DNA from: Chitinophaga varians
GTDB taxonomy: Bacteria; Bacteroidota; Bacteroidia; Chitinophagales; Chitinophagaceae
Length of the DNA: 64,000 nucleotides
Assembly: GCF_014529945.1 (NCBI RefSeq)
Contig: NZ_JACVFB010000002.1
Location: 1,054,001-1,118,000 of the forward strand
Direction: 5' to 3'
Shown: positions 54,829 through 64,000 of the stretch, piece by piece
How positions within the stretch are numbered: position 1 is the stretch's first letter
How the letters are laid out: every line of letters begins with the position of its first letter
The notes under the pieces: generated by a model
Told to the model about the DNA's origin: nothing
The model's database searches: none
Seen by the model: only the letters and a program-made list of their open reading frames with translations
Position numbers and translations under genes: made by a program

Positions 54829-56874
54829 ATGAATAAACTCGCGGGCGAAACCAGTCCTTATTTATTGCAGCACGCGCATAACCCGGTGGAATGGTATCCC
54901 TGGGGAGAAGAGGCACTGGAGCGGGCCAGAAGGGAAGATAAACCGATTCTGGTCAGCATAGGATATGCCGCTTGTCACTGGTGTCATGTGATGGAGCGGG
55001 AAAGCTTTGAAGATGCTGCTACCGCTGGCATCATGAATGAGCATTTTATCAATATTAAGATAGACCGGGAAGAAAGACCGGACCTGGACCATATTTATAT
55101 GGACGCGGTGCAGGCGATGACCGGCGCCGGCGGATGGCCGTTGAATGTATTTCTTACCCCCGATAAAAAGCCGTTCTACGGCGGTACCTATTTCCCGCCG
55201 GTAAAGGCCTATAACAGGCCCTCGTGGAAAGATGTGCTCCTGTCGCTGGCAGATGCTTTTGCCAACAAGCGGGAGGATATTGAAACACAGGCGGATAATC
55301 TGACCCAACATATCGACCAGTCGAGCCAGTTCGGGATGGACCCGGGGGTTAATTTCAATATACCGCGGGAAGAACTGTTTACCCGTCAGCAATGCGACAC
55401 TATCTGTGAAAACATGCTACGGCAGGGAGATAAGACATGGGGCGGTTTCGGCCGGGCGCCCAAGTTCCCGCAAACCTTTACCATCGCGTATTTGCTGCGG
55501 CATCATCATGCTTTTAAACATCCCGAAGCACTGCAACAAGCTTTGTTATCACTCGACAAAATGTTGCAGGGTGGCCTGTATGACCAGCTGGGTGGCGGTT
55601 TTGCCCGCTATTCCACTGATGAGAAATGGCTGGCCCCGCACTTTGAGAAGATGTTGTATGACAATGCCTTGCTGATAGATGTGTTGTGTGATGCCTGGCA
55701 ATTGACCAGGCATAACGTATATGCACAAACTATAAAAGACACCCTGACTTTTATTACCCGGGAGATGACAGCGCCGGAAGGTGGTTTCTATGCCGCACTG
55801 GATGCCGACTCTGAAGGGGTGGAAGGGAAGTTTTACACCTGGAGCAAGGCGGAGATACATCATGTGCTGGGAGAACAGGCGGGCCCTTTCTGTGAGTTTT
55901 ATGATGTGTCCGAGCATGGCAACTGGGAAGAGCAGAACATACTATGGATACAACAGCCGCTGGAGCAATTTGCCGCGGAGAAAGGGTACGATCCGGCGGT
56001 GCTGGGCGCTATGCTGAAAGGCTGCCGCGAGAAGCTGCTGGCTGTGCGGGCCAACCGTATCCGTCCGGGGCTGGATGACAAAATACTGTTGGGCTGGAAT
56101 GCCCTGATGGTGCATGCCTGCTGCCGTGCTTTTGCCGTCCTGGGCGATGATAGCTACCGGCAGATGGCGGTGCGCAACATGGATTTCCTGTTGGCCAATT
56201 TCCGGCAAAACGACGGTACACAGGCGTTCTATCATACCTGGAAAAACGGGCAGGCCAAGTACCCTGCTTTCCTGGATGATTATGCCTGTCTGATACGGGC
56301 GCTGATAGCCTTGCAGGAAATTACCGGCGATACCCGTTACCTGTACCAGGCGCATGATATTACGGCTTTTGTGAACGATCATTTTGGTGACGGTGGTCAT
56401 CTTTTCTATTATACCATAGACGGGCAGAATGATGTGATTGTGCGTAAGAAAGAAGTGTACGACGGAGCGGTGCCCAGTGGTAATGCGATCATGGTGCAGA
56501 ACCTTTGGTATCTTTCCGTTGTTTTCGATAATAAAGATTGGGGAAACAAGGCGGTGGCAGCCTTATCAGGTATTGCCCAGACGGTGACGCGGTACCCAAC
56601 TTCTTTCGGCGTGTGGGCGAGCCAGTTATTACAGTTTGTAAAAGGGACCCCGGAGATAGCGGTGGTGGGCAAGGATTTCCGCGAGCGGATGCAGGAGGCG
56701 GGCAACTGGTTTATCCCTTTCCGGATTTTAATCGGGTCAGAAAAAAATCAGCCAGAAATCCCCCTTTTGTTGGATAGATACCGGGAAAATAACACATTAG
56801 TTTATTTGTGTAAGGATTATCATTGTATTAAGCCGGTGTTTTATATACAAGAAATTATTAATTTAATAGAATAA
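54829..56874 (+). CDS. DUF255 thioredoxin-domain protein (YyaL-like)
   Basis: A 681-residue protein. The N-terminal DUF255 thioredoxin-like domain begins [22 protein letters not shown] and has [19 protein letters not shown] with a CxxC-like [28 protein letters not shown] follows. The C-terminal two thirds form an (alpha/alpha)6 barrel like N-acylglucosamine 2-epimerase or GH88 relatives. Proteins of this family are widespread and of uncertain function (spermatogenesis-associated protein 20 in animals). Confidence 0.88.
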   Translation: MNKLAGETSPYLLQHAHNPVEWYPWGEEALERARREDKPILVSIGYAACHWCHVMERESFEDAATAGIMNEHFINIKIDREERPDLDHIYMDAVQAMTGAGGWPLNVFLTPDKKPFYGGTYFPPVKAYNRPSWKDVLLSLADAFANKREDIETQADNLTQHIDQSSQFGMDPGVNFNIPREELFTRQQCDTICENMLRQGDKTWGGFGRAPKFPQTFTIAYLLRHHHAFKHPEALQQALLSLDKMLQGGLYDQLGGGFARYSTDEKWLAPHFEKMLYDNALLIDVLCDAWQLTRHNVYAQTIKDTLTFITREMTAPEGGFYAALDADSEGVEGKFYTWSKAEIHHVLGEQAGPFCEFYDVSEHGNWEEQNILWIQQPLEQFAAEKGYDPAVLGAMLKGCREKLLAVRANRIRPGLDDKILLGWNALMVHACCRAFAVLGDDSYRQMAVRNMDFLLANFRQNDGTQAFYHTWKNGQAKYPAFLDDYACLIRALIALQEITGDTRYLYQAHDITAFVNDHFGDGGHLFYYTIDGQNDVIVRKKEVYDGAVPSGNAIMVQNLWYLSVVFDNKDWGNKAVAALSGIAQTVTRYPTSFGVWASQLLQFVKGTPEIAVVGKDFRERMQEAGNWFIPFRILIGSEKNQPEIPLLLDRYRENNTLVYLCKDYHCIKPVFYIQEIINLIE

Positions 56875-57155
56875 TTATGTAACTTGCCCGTTATAAGGGT
56901 AGTTTAGGTAAAATAAATGTTGGACCGGTGATATAATAAAATGTTAAAAAATACGTTTAAATTAGTTACCGAACCGACGTGTGTAGAATTGAAAAAGTTG
57001 TGTAAAAGTTGACTACAAATTAAATTTTATTATTACATTTGCTATCTTTCATATAAACAAAGCGGGTGATAAATATGAGAAATGTGTTCCCTAGCATTCA
57101 GGCAAAAAACACCAGGCTGGTTATAGAAAAACATATTCTGATGAAAGCTACCCTT
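56875..57155. other. 281-bp region upstream of gldK
   Basis: The region is AT-rich. A promoter with TTG at 57009-57011, a 22-bp spacer and TACATTTG at 57034-57041 gives a leader of about 109 nt. Nothing else is clear. Confidence 0.6.
57034..57041 (+). promoter_or_regulatory. -7 promoter box for gldKLMN operon
   Basis: TACATTTG matches TAnnTTTG exactly, with TTG at 57009-57011 as -33. The TSS is near 57047. Confidence 0.55.
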
Positions 57156-58424
57156 ATGAAGCTTAATTATTTAAGAGGTCTGTTGGCACTTTTGCTGGTT
57201 TCCCTGCTGGCCAGCTGTGGCGGTAGTAAAGGCCCCAAAAACGCACAAGGGCAACTGATCGGCGTAAGCCCCAGACCGAAGTACACCCCCCCTGTACCCT
57301 ATGGGATGGTTTATGTTCCTGCGGGAACATTTCACATGGGCCCCAGCGATGAGGACGTGAACTATGCCTACACTGCGCGTAACAAGTCGATCTCTATCTC
57401 CGGCTTCTATATGGATGCCACGGAGATCACGAACAACGAGTACCGCCAGTTTGTGCAATGGGTTCAGGACTCTATTGCCCACATTCTGTTAGGCCATGTT
57501 AAACAGGATGATGGCCATGACATCATCGACTGGAAGCAGAAAATCAACTGGAAAGACAAAGCGACAGTGGAAAAGCTGGACGCGATGATATACACAGAAG
57601 CAGACCGTCTGTACGGCCGCAAGGACGTTGACGTTGGGAAACTGGTTTATCACCAGGAAACGTTCAACTGGGACAAAGCCAAGCTGAGGGAAAACTTCGG
57701 CAAGCCTCGTTCTACGTTCATCGTTAAGAAAGACGTGCCTATCTATCCGGACACACTGTGCTGGATCAGGGACTTCTCCTATGCGTATAACGAGCCGATG
57801 ACCCGTATGTACTTCTGGCATCCGGCATTCGATAACTACCCGGTAGTAGGCGTTAACTGGCACCAGGCCACTGCTTTCTGCGAATGGAGAAGTAAGTTCT
57901 GGGAAGATTACCGCAACTCTAAAAAATTATTCACGGAAGACAAATTCCAGCTGCCTTCTGAGGCGCAGTGGGAATATGCTGCCCGTGGCGGCAGAGAGCA
58001 AACACCTTATCCCTGGGGTGGTTACTATATCCGCAACAAAAAAGGCTGTCTGCTGGCAAACTTCAAACCAGGCCGCGGTAACTATCCGGAAGACGGTGGT
58101 TTCTACACCGTACGTGCTGACGCTTACTGGCCTAACGACTACGGTCTGTATTGCATGGCCGGTAACGTAGCAGAATGGACTGCTGACATCTTCTATGAAA
58201 ACGCCTATTCGTTTACTTCCGATATGAACCCTTATCTCAGAATGGACGTTCCGGATGATGCGCCGTTGAAAATGAAACGTAAAGCCATCAGAGGCGGTTC
58301 CTGGAAAGATGTGGGTTACTTCCTGCAAACAGGTACCAGAACTTATGAATATCAGGATAGTGCCAAATCGTATGTAGGTTTCAGATGTACGATCGCATTG
58401 AGCAGAAGAGCTAAACACAGATAA
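57156..58424 (+). CDS. gldK: GldK: T9SS outer-membrane ring lipoprotein
   Basis: A 422-residue lipoprotein with lipobox LLASC and an FGE/SUMF1-like domain: YGMVYVPAGTFHMGPSDED, YMDATEITNNEYRQFVQWV, QLPSEAQWEYAARGG, YCMAGNVAEWTAD and AIRGGSWKDVGY. GldK and GldN form the ring of the type IX secretion system, which exports proteins with C-terminal CTDs and drives gliding. The ATG at 57156 gives the lipoprotein signal; earlier starts add about 30 unlikely residues. First gene of the gldKLMN operon. Confidence 0.93.
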   Translation: MKLNYLRGLLALLLVSLLASCGGSKGPKNAQGQLIGVSPRPKYTPPVPYGMVYVPAGTFHMGPSDEDVNYAYTARNKSISISGFYMDATEITNNEYRQFVQWVQDSIAHILLGHVKQDDGHDIIDWKQKINWKDKATVEKLDAMIYTEADRLYGRKDVDVGKLVYHQETFNWDKAKLRENFGKPRSTFIVKKDVPIYPDTLCWIRDFSYAYNEPMTRMYFWHPAFDNYPVVGVNWHQATAFCEWRSKFWEDYRNSKKLFTEDKFQLPSEAQWEYAARGGREQTPYPWGGYYIRNKKGCLLANFKPGRGNYPEDGGFYTVRADAYWPNDYGLYCMAGNVAEWTADIFYENAYSFTSDMNPYLRMDVPDDAPLKMKRKAIRGGSWKDVGYFLQTGTRTYEYQDSAKSYVGFRCTIALSRRAKHR

Positions 58425-58545
58425 TTGCTGATCCGTTAAACCAGAAAAGCCTTTGTTTATGCACACACTAAGCAAATCAGTGAGAAATAACTATTCCATA
58501 CAGAGAACTTTAACACTTATCACTTTAACCAGTAAATTTTAACCT

Positions 58546-59289
58546 ATGGCTATGAATCCTAACAAAGCTAAATGGCTGAACTTTTTCGTATGTATTGCCG
58601 CTTCTGTTGTAATTATCGGAGCGTTATTTAAACTGCAACACTGGCGGGGAGCGGATATCGCTTTGATTTTAGGTCTGAGCACTGAAGCGCTCATCTTCTT
58701 TGTATATGCTTTCGTTCCCGATTCCGGCGCCTCCCATGCTGAAGGCCAGGTAGTAGCCGTTGCCGGCAGCCCTGCTGTTGCTGGTCTCGACAAAATGCTG
58801 CAGGAAGCAGACATCACACCTGCTAATCTGCAACGCCTGAGCGAAAACTTCCAGAAACTGGGCACTACCGTTGATAAAATGAGAGATATCAGCGACGTGG
58901 TAGCTGCTACCGGTGACTACACCCAGAAAACAAGAGAAGCTGCCGCTGCTATCGGTAATGTAGCTAATGCCTACACTACTGCTGCTTCTGCAGTATCTTC
59001 CTTCAATAGCGCCTCTGAGTCTACCAGAAGCTTCCACGAACAGATGCAGGGCATGACCAAAAACCTGGCTTCCCTTAATGCTATCTACGAACTGGAACTG
59101 CAAGACACCAACAACCACCTGAAAGCGATGAACAACTTCTACAGCAACCTGAACAAAGCTGCTTCCGCTATGAGTGGTAGTGTTGACGACGCTAAGAAAA
59201 CACAAGAGCAGATCAGCATGCTGGCCAAAAACCTCAGCAACCTCAATACAGTTTATGGCAACATGTTGACTGCCATGAGCGGAAGATAA
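58546..59289 (+). CDS. gldL: GldL: T9SS motor membrane protein
   Basis: A 247-residue protein with two N-terminal transmembrane helices (WLNFFVCIAASVVIIGALF and ALILGLSTEALIFFVYAF), each holding key polar residues, and a long cytoplasmic coiled coil (about 75-247). GldL and GldM form the proton-driven rotary motor of the type IX secretion system. It follows gldK by 121 bp. Confidence 0.95.
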   Translation: MAMNPNKAKWLNFFVCIAASVVIIGALFKLQHWRGADIALILGLSTEALIFFVYAFVPDSGASHAEGQVVAVAGSPAVAGLDKMLQEADITPANLQRLSENFQKLGTTVDKMRDISDVVAATGDYTQKTREAAAAIGNVANAYTTAASAVSSFNSASESTRSFHEQMQGMTKNLASLNAIYELELQDTNNHLKAMNNFYSNLNKAASAMSGSVDDAKKTQEQISMLAKNLSNLNTVYGNMLTAMSGR

Positions 59290-59338
59290 AGTATTGCTTA
59301 TAGTTTAATAAACCATTCATTAAATCTGCTAAAGAACT

Positions 59339-60880
59339 ATGGCACTACCTAAAGATCCCAGGCAGAAGATGATCAACATTATGTACCTGGTCCTAACGGC
59401 CATGCTCGCGTTGAACGTCTCTGCCGAAATATTGAACGCATTCAGTATTGTAAATAACTCTATCATTACTTCCAACGGCGCCCTCACGGATAAAAACAAT
59501 ATCATCTATGGGCAGTTCATGGAACAAATGAAAGAAAATGCCGAAAAAGTTGGTCCGCTGAAAGCGAAAGCTGAACAGGTAAAAAAACTCTCCGCCGAAG
59601 CATATGACTATGTGGAGAGCTTAAAAAATCTCATCATCACCGAAAGCGGTGGTAAAGACGAAACAGGCGAACTTAAATCCAAGTCTGACCTGGACGCTCC
59701 TACCCGCGTGATGGAGAATATGAAAAAAGGCCCTGAACTGGAAGCTAAACTGGTAGCCCTGCGCAAACAGTTGCTTACTTTCGTTGAACCTAAAGACCAG
59801 GCTAAATTTGCAAAAACTTTACCCCTGAAAATCGAAGTGGGAAAATCCACCGGCGATGATCATGGTACAGGTCCTAAAACATGGACTACCTACCATTTCA
59901 ACATGGTTCCTACTATCGCAGCAGTAACCATTCTGGGTAAATTCCAGAACGATATCAAAAACTCCGAGTCTGCCATCATCGACGACCTGTATCGTCAGAT
60001 CAATGCGAAAGACTTTAAGTTTGATAAAATCAGACCGTTCATCTCCCTGAACTCTAAAAACCTGATGTCAGGTCAAACGCTGACTGCACAAATCGCAGTA
60101 GGCGCCTATAGCACTACCGTAAACCCAACTATCACAGTTAACGGGCAAACGATTACTGCTGCTGACGGTCTGGCTACCTACTCCCTGCCAGTGAGCGGCC
60201 TCGGTGAAAAAACCATCTCTGGTACTATCACCCTGCCTAACCCTGCGGGCGGCGCACCTATCACAGAATCTTTCACTGAAAGCTATAACGTAGGCGCTTC
60301 TACTACTTCTATCTCTGCCGACAAAATGAACGTACTGTACATTGGCCTGCAGAACCCGATCTCCATCTCTGCTGCCGGTGTGCCTGCTGAAGCGGTATCC
60401 GCTTCCATCAACGGTGGTACTATTACCAAACGCGGCTCCGGTGAATACACTGTAACTGTAAGCCAGCCTGGTAAAGCGGTGATCAACGTAGTAGCCAACA
60501 TCGACGGTAAAGTAAAACAACTGGGCCAGAAAGAATTCCGTGTAAAACGTGTTCCGGATCCGGTCCTGAAAGTAGGATTTAACAAAGGTGGCAGCATGAA
60601 AGCCGCTGACTTTAAAGTTCAGCTGGGCCTCGCTGCAGCGCTGGAAGATTTCGAATTCGAAGGCGTGAAATATGATGTAGTAGGTTACCGTATCGGTGTA
60701 TCTGCCAAAGGCAAAGAATACCAGGAAGGTGAAGCTAACTCCGCTTATTTCCCGAACAACGTAGCAGCATCTATCCGTGCACTCCGCCCGGGTGATGAAG
60801 TATACTTCGAAAACGTAAAAGTAAAAGGCCCTGATGGTATTGTACGTACAATGCCCAGCACAATATTCAAATTAAATTAA
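59339..60880 (+). CDS. gldM: GldM: T9SS motor periplasmic shaft
   Basis: A 513-residue protein. The N-terminal transmembrane helix is in MINIMYLVLTAMLALNVSAEILNAF, with a conserved Glu in the pore of the motor. A periplasmic shaft of several domains follows, ending in FVRLKGPDGIVRTMPSTIFKLN-like strands (VKVKGPDGIVRTMPS). It couples GldL rotation to GldK/GldN at the outer membrane. It follows gldL by 49 bp. Confidence 0.95.
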   Translation: MALPKDPRQKMINIMYLVLTAMLALNVSAEILNAFSIVNNSIITSNGALTDKNNIIYGQFMEQMKENAEKVGPLKAKAEQVKKLSAEAYDYVESLKNLIITESGGKDETGELKSKSDLDAPTRVMENMKKGPELEAKLVALRKQLLTFVEPKDQAKFAKTLPLKIEVGKSTGDDHGTGPKTWTTYHFNMVPTIAAVTILGKFQNDIKNSESAIIDDLYRQINAKDFKFDKIRPFISLNSKNLMSGQTLTAQIAVGAYSTTVNPTITVNGQTITAADGLATYSLPVSGLGEKTISGTITLPNPAGGAPITESFTESYNVGASTTSISADKMNVLYIGLQNPISISAAGVPAEAVSASINGGTITKRGSGEYTVTVSQPGKAVINVVANIDGKVKQLGQKEFRVKRVPDPVLKVGFNKGGSMKAADFKVQLGLAAALEDFEFEGVKYDVVGYRIGVSAKGKEYQEGEANSAYFPNNVAASIRALRPGDEVYFENVKVKGPDGIVRTMPSTIFKLN

Positions 60881-60901
60881 CAGGTCATAAATTACTGAAA
60901 T

Positions 60902-61933
60902 ATGCGAGCAGTAATATTTAACAGAATTGGTTGGTGTACGATGTTGCTGGTGATGCTGGCAACAGCTGCGGAAGCACAAAGACGTGGTGGTACTACCCGC
61001 CGCAGAACAGCTACCGAAGCACCGCAGACAGACCCGAACGCGCCGGTGGTAAACCCCGCTACCGGGAATGCTGTAACACCGCCTCCTCCTGCTCCTAATG
61101 CCGCGTCCCAACGCCCCGACGGTATCACCGCCCCGGTATCGGACACGCCGCGCAAATCACTGCGCGTAGATGGTGTGGTAGAGAGAAACCTCGCAAGAGA
61201 ACGCGTTCCCATCGTATACGACTACATCCGTGAGGATGACCGTTTCTGGGAAAAACGTGTCTGGCAGGTAATCGATGTACGGGAGAAAATCAACCTCCCC
61301 TTCCAATACAACGTGGAAGACGAAAGTGGCATTAACCAACTGTTTATCAATATTCTGCTGAACGCTATCAAGAATAAGGAAGTTGAAGCTTTCAACCCTA
61401 TCGATGACCGCTTCACCACGGTAATCCCTTACTCCGAAATCCAAAACAAGATTTCCGGTGAAGAAAGAACCGTACGCAGTATTGACCCGGTAACCGGCGA
61501 AGAGAAAATGGTGACCACCCGCGATGACTTCGATCCCCGTACTATCAGACAGTACAAAGTGAAAGAAGTATGGGTGTTCGACAAAGAAGCTTCTGCCCTT
61601 AAAGTCCGTATCCTCGGTATCGCGCCCATGGTGTCCCGTATGAACGAAGATGGTAGCGTACGCGCTTCTATCCCCCTGTTCTGGGTGTATTATCCTGACC
61701 TGCGTCCTACACTGGCTAAGTACGATGTGTACAACCAGAACAACGACGCATCCACTATCAGCTGGGAAGACCTCTTCGAGATGCGTTTCTTCGGCAGCTA
61801 TATCGTGAAGGAAAACAATACCTATAACCGCGAAATCAAGGACTACATTAAAGACGGTGTGATGCGCCTCCTCGAAGGCCAGTCTATCAAAGACCGTATC
61901 TTTAACAAAGAACAGGACCTCTGGCAATACTAA
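60902..61933 (+). CDS. gldN: GldN: T9SS outer-membrane ring protein
   Basis: A 343-residue protein with a signal peptide (cleavage near AEAQR), a Pro/Ala/Thr-rich linker (about 20-80) and the GldN domain (VVERNLARERVPIVYDYIRED, FWEKRVWQVIDVREKINLPF, RLLEGQSIKDRIFNKEQDLW). It forms the periplasmic ring with GldK. Last gene of the operon, followed by a strong terminator. Confidence 0.95.
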   Translation: MRAVIFNRIGWCTMLLVMLATAAEAQRRGGTTRRRTATEAPQTDPNAPVVNPATGNAVTPPPPAPNAASQRPDGITAPVSDTPRKSLRVDGVVERNLARERVPIVYDYIREDDRFWEKRVWQVIDVREKINLPFQYNVEDESGINQLFINILLNAIKNKEVEAFNPIDDRFTTVIPYSEIQNKISGEERTVRSIDPVTGEEKMVTTRDDFDPRTIRQYKVKEVWVFDKEASALKVRILGIAPMVSRMNEDGSVRASIPLFWVYYPDLRPTLAKYDVYNQNNDASTISWEDLFEMRFFGSYIVKENNTYNREIKDYIKDGVMRLLEGQSIKDRIFNKEQDLWQY

Positions 61934-61950
61934 ACAATCTGTATTACGTT

Positions 61951-62006
61951 CTACGTATAAAAAGCAAAGACCCGGCATCGTCCGGGTCTTTGCTTTTTAT
62001 ACGTAG
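61951..62006. terminator. Terminator after gldN
   Basis: Perfect 25-bp arms (61951-61975 and 61982-62006) with a 6-nt CATCGT loop, containing A5/T5 runs for either direction. Confidence 0.85.
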
Positions 62007-62026
62007 TTATTTGTATTTTGCTCTCC

Positions 62027-62596
62027 ATGGAACTTCTGCGTAAAACAGCCTTCAGTATCATGCCGCTGCCGGATAAAGAATGGGCGGAACTTTCCGCCTG
62101 CTGGACACCGGTGACTTTCAAAAGAAAGGACATGATCACCGCCGCCGGCGAAGTGGAGAAATACATCTACTTCGTGGAAGAAGGCGTGCAACGGCTGTTT
62201 AGCCTGGAAGACGACCGGGAAGTGACCATCCTGTTTTCCTATACAGGCTCTTTCTCAGGAGTAATGGACTCCTTTCAGTTACAACGCCCCTCCCCCTGGT
62301 ACCTGGAAGCACTGACGCCCAGTCGGATGTTGCGCCTGTCATGGACAGATTTTGATGGCCTTACCCGACAATATCCGCTGCTCGACCGGTGGGTGCGTCT
62401 GGGCTCTGTGGCCGCGCTGGGCGGTATTCTGGAACGGCACAAGGAAATACTCTCCTATAGCGCGGAACAGAAATTCAGGACATTGCTTACCCGCAGCCCG
62501 CATGTGCTGCAGCTGATACCACAGAAATACCTCGCCTCCTACCTCGGTATAGACCCGGCCACATTCAGCAAACTCCTGAAATCTGTAAAGTTGTAA
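62027..62596 (+). CDS. Crp/Fnr-family transcriptional regulator
   Basis: A 189-residue Crp-like protein. A cyclic-nucleotide-binding-like beta domain is recognisable (FKRKDMITAAGEVEKYIYFVEEGVQRLFSLEDDREVTILFSYTGSF), followed by a helical linker and a short C-terminal HTH (PQKYLASYLGIDPATFSKLLKSVKL). It lacks the Cys motif of Fnr. The 3' genes suggest a local role, but targets are unknown. The ATG at 62027 is preferred over TTG at 62018. Confidence 0.85.
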   Translation: MELLRKTAFSIMPLPDKEWAELSACWTPVTFKRKDMITAAGEVEKYIYFVEEGVQRLFSLEDDREVTILFSYTGSFSGVMDSFQLQRPSPWYLEALTPSRMLRLSWTDFDGLTRQYPLLDRWVRLGSVAALGGILERHKEILSYSAEQKFRTLLTRSPHVLQLIPQKYLASYLGIDPATFSKLLKSVKL

Positions 62597-62636
62597 AATC
62601 TTGATCTGCGCCAACTTTTTCCGTTGCCGCCTACCG

Positions 62637-62644
62637 TAGCTTTG
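62637..62644 (+). promoter_or_regulatory. -7 promoter box for DinB gene
   Basis: TAGCTTTG matches TAnnTTTG exactly; the TSS would lie near 62650, only 12 nt before the ATG. Confidence 0.4.
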
Positions 62645-62661
62645 TCGTAAATCTTTTAAAT

Positions 62662-63258
62662 ATGGCACCCGTTAATACCAGCGTGCTTTTGAAGCAACTT
62701 TGCAGACAGGTCCTGGCAGCACAATATAAAGCGGAAGACCGCTTTGGCGGCCAGTCAGCAGAGGTATTGTCCTACACGTCCCAACCCGGCCAATGGAGCG
62801 CGCTCCAATGCCTGGAACACCTGAATACCTATGGCCGGTTTTATCTGCCGGCATTAGACAAAGCCATTACAGCTGCCGAACAAAACAACAGCCGCCCGTT
62901 GGATACCTTTAAGAGCAGTTGGCTGGGCGCCTGGTTTACCAAACAGATGCAACCTACACCGGAAGGGAAACTCCGCTCCCGCATGAAATCGCCCAAAGGA
63001 CACCTGCCCTCCGTACAACCCGATGCAGCCATGGTATTGCATGAATTTATCCAACAACAGGAAATGATGGAAGCCCTGATGGACAGAGCGGCAAAAATCA
63101 ATATACAAAAAGCAAAAGTGGCCACCTCTCTTTCCAGTCTGATCAAACTGTCAGTAGGTGATACTTTTGGCTTCATGACAACGCATATCAACCGGCATGT
63201 GCTGCAGGCAGAAAATGTTATCCTCAGTTGTCCCAAAAAGGTGGGAAAGGCGGTATAG
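62662..63258 (+). CDS. DinB-family (DUF664-like) protein
   Basis: A 198-residue helix-bundle protein of the DinB superfamily. Metal-ligand His residues are plausible in ALQCLEHLNTYGRFYLPALDK and in FMTTHINRHVLQAENVI. Such proteins are often thiol-dependent (bacillithiol- or mycothiol-type) transferases. It ends 2 bp before the uvrC stop on the other strand. Confidence 0.8.
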   Translation: MAPVNTSVLLKQLCRQVLAAQYKAEDRFGGQSAEVLSYTSQPGQWSALQCLEHLNTYGRFYLPALDKAITAAEQNNSRPLDTFKSSWLGAWFTKQMQPTPEGKLRSRMKSPKGHLPSVQPDAAMVLHEFIQQQEMMEALMDRAAKINIQKAKVATSLSSLIKLSVGDTFGFMTTHINRHVLQAENVILSCPKKVGKAV

Positions 63259-63260
63259 TC

Positions 63261-64000
63261 TTAGCTTTTATGGAAATGGTCCCACACCAGTTTGGCCTTG
63301 GCGCTGCCGATTTCCTGCGCCAGGTCTTCTTCGGTGAGCTGTTTGATTTTGGCTACAGAACGGAAGGTTTTCAGTAGCTGTGTGGCGGTTTGTTCACCGA
63401 TGCCCTTAATCGTTTCCAGCTCATTTTTAAACGTGCCCTTGCTGCGTTTCTGACGGTGGAAAGTGATACCAAAACGGTGTACCTCGTCACGGACACGGCG
63501 TATCAGTTTCAGGCTTTCACTGTTGAACGGCAGCTTGATACTTTCCGAATCACCGGGGAAGAAGATCTCCTCTTCATTTTTAGCCAAACCAACAACGGTC
63601 ATGCTGCCAATGAGGTCCAGCTCACGAATGCTTTCCATGGCCGATCCCAGCTGTCCTTTGCCACCATCAATGATAACGAGTTGGGGCAGCGGTTGCTGCT
63701 CTGCCAGCAGGCGGGAATAACGGCGGTATACGACTTCCTTCATGGAGGCAAAGTCATTGATGCCCTGTACCGTTTTGATGTTAAAATGCCGGTAGTCTTT
63801 TTTGGATGCCACACCGTCTTTGAACACCACGCAGGCTGACACAGGATAGGCACCCTGGAAGTTGGAGTTATCGAAACATTCAATATGCTCCGGCAGTACG
63901 GGTAATTCAAGATCGGCCTGTAACTGATAGAGCACCTGTTTGCGCTCCATATCGCTTTTGCCCTCGAGATGAAGTATTTTTTTACGGTATAATTCCTCTT
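63261..64000 (-). CDS. uvrC: UvrC (excinuclease ABC subunit C), 3' part
   Basis: The window ends inside this gene; only the last about 246 codons are present. Seen: the endonuclease domain with HIECFDNSNFQGAYPVSACVVF, VIIDGGKGQLGSAM and GITFHRQKRSKGTFKNELE (the region of the C-terminal RNase H-like catalytic site), and the helix-hairpin-helix pair in GIGEQTATQLLKTF. UvrC makes both incisions in nucleotide excision repair. The frame stays open to the window edge. Confidence 0.95.
   Translation of the reverse strand, partial: EELYRKKILHLEGKSDMERKQVLYQLQADLELPVLPEHIECFDNSNFQGAYPVSACVVFKDGVASKKDYRHFNIKTVQGINDFASMKEVVYRRYSRLLAEQQPLPQLVIIDGGKGQLGSAMESIRELDLIGSMTVVGLAKNEEEIFFPGDSESIKLPFNSESLKLIRRVRDEVHRFGITFHRQKRSKGTFKNELETIKGIGEQTATQLLKTFRSVAKIKQLTEEDLAQEIGSAKAKLVWDHFHKS

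Overview
The window looks like chromosomal DNA from a Bacteroidetes bacterium, most likely of the family Chitinophagaceae (Chitinophaga-like). The reasons are the gldK-L-M-N type IX secretion genes, the alternative complex III respiratory operon, a SusC/BtuB-style TonB receptor with a carboxypeptidase-like N-terminal domain, families common in this phylum (DUF2911, DUF4197, DUF4271, BLIP/PepSY-like, TIGR02757), weak Shine-Dalgarno use, and repeated TAnnTTTG boxes typical of the Bacteroidetes primary sigma factor. The genus is an inference. I see no tRNA, rRNA, CRISPR array, prophage or insertion sequence.

Layout. 0-6.6 kb: a metal-homeostasis cluster (MerC-like protein, CobW/ZigA-type GTPase, TonB receptor) with two different metalloregulator-like operators, then an outer-membrane protein, purN and an NlpE-type lipoprotein. 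7.0-23.1 kb: one long respiratory block in one direction, actA-actB-actC-actD-actE-actF (alternative complex III), then the aa3-type cytochrome oxidase genes coxB, coxA, ctaB, two subunit III-like genes, subunit IV, a SCO copper chaperone, a DUF420/CtaM-like protein and a small membrane protein. Together they oxidise menaquinol and reduce O2. 23.1-28.2 kb: GNAT, a MarR regulator with a Cys cluster, DUF2024, protoglobin, a divergent ClC channel, an SMR exporter and MeaB. 28.3-31.6 kb: LON-domain protein, outer-membrane protein, LptC, CsaA. 31.6-32.7 kb: a gene-poor AT-rich island. 32.7-44 kb: a dipeptidyl peptidase IV, lysS, universal stress protein, DUF4197, flavin reductase, FAH-family hydrolase, a gluzincin-like protein, a beta-lactamase-fold serine hydrolase and a fatty acid hydroxylase. 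44-52.5 kb: lipoprotein-like and housekeeping genes, cystathionine gamma-synthase/lyase, AcpH, a deoxyhypusine synthase homologue and HemW. 52.6-56.9 kb: DUF4271, HemD and a DUF255 thioredoxin protein. 57-62 kb: gldK-L-M-N. 62-64 kb: a Crp-like regulator, DinB and the 3' part of uvrC.

The most unusual signal is not a protein. Four intergenic elements (about 31860-31970, 32381-32490, 35076-35142 and 47806-47913) share a -7-like promoter box, a near-identical 5' block and a 3' terminator hairpin with a mostly conserved GUCU loop and a compensatory base-pair change. They look like a multicopy family of RNAs about 55-60 nt long. A second recurrent structure is a nested inverted repeat at convergent gene ends (36709-36907, 38655-38824, 44055-44228): perfect or almost perfect 37-47 bp outer arms around an inner terminator palindrome.
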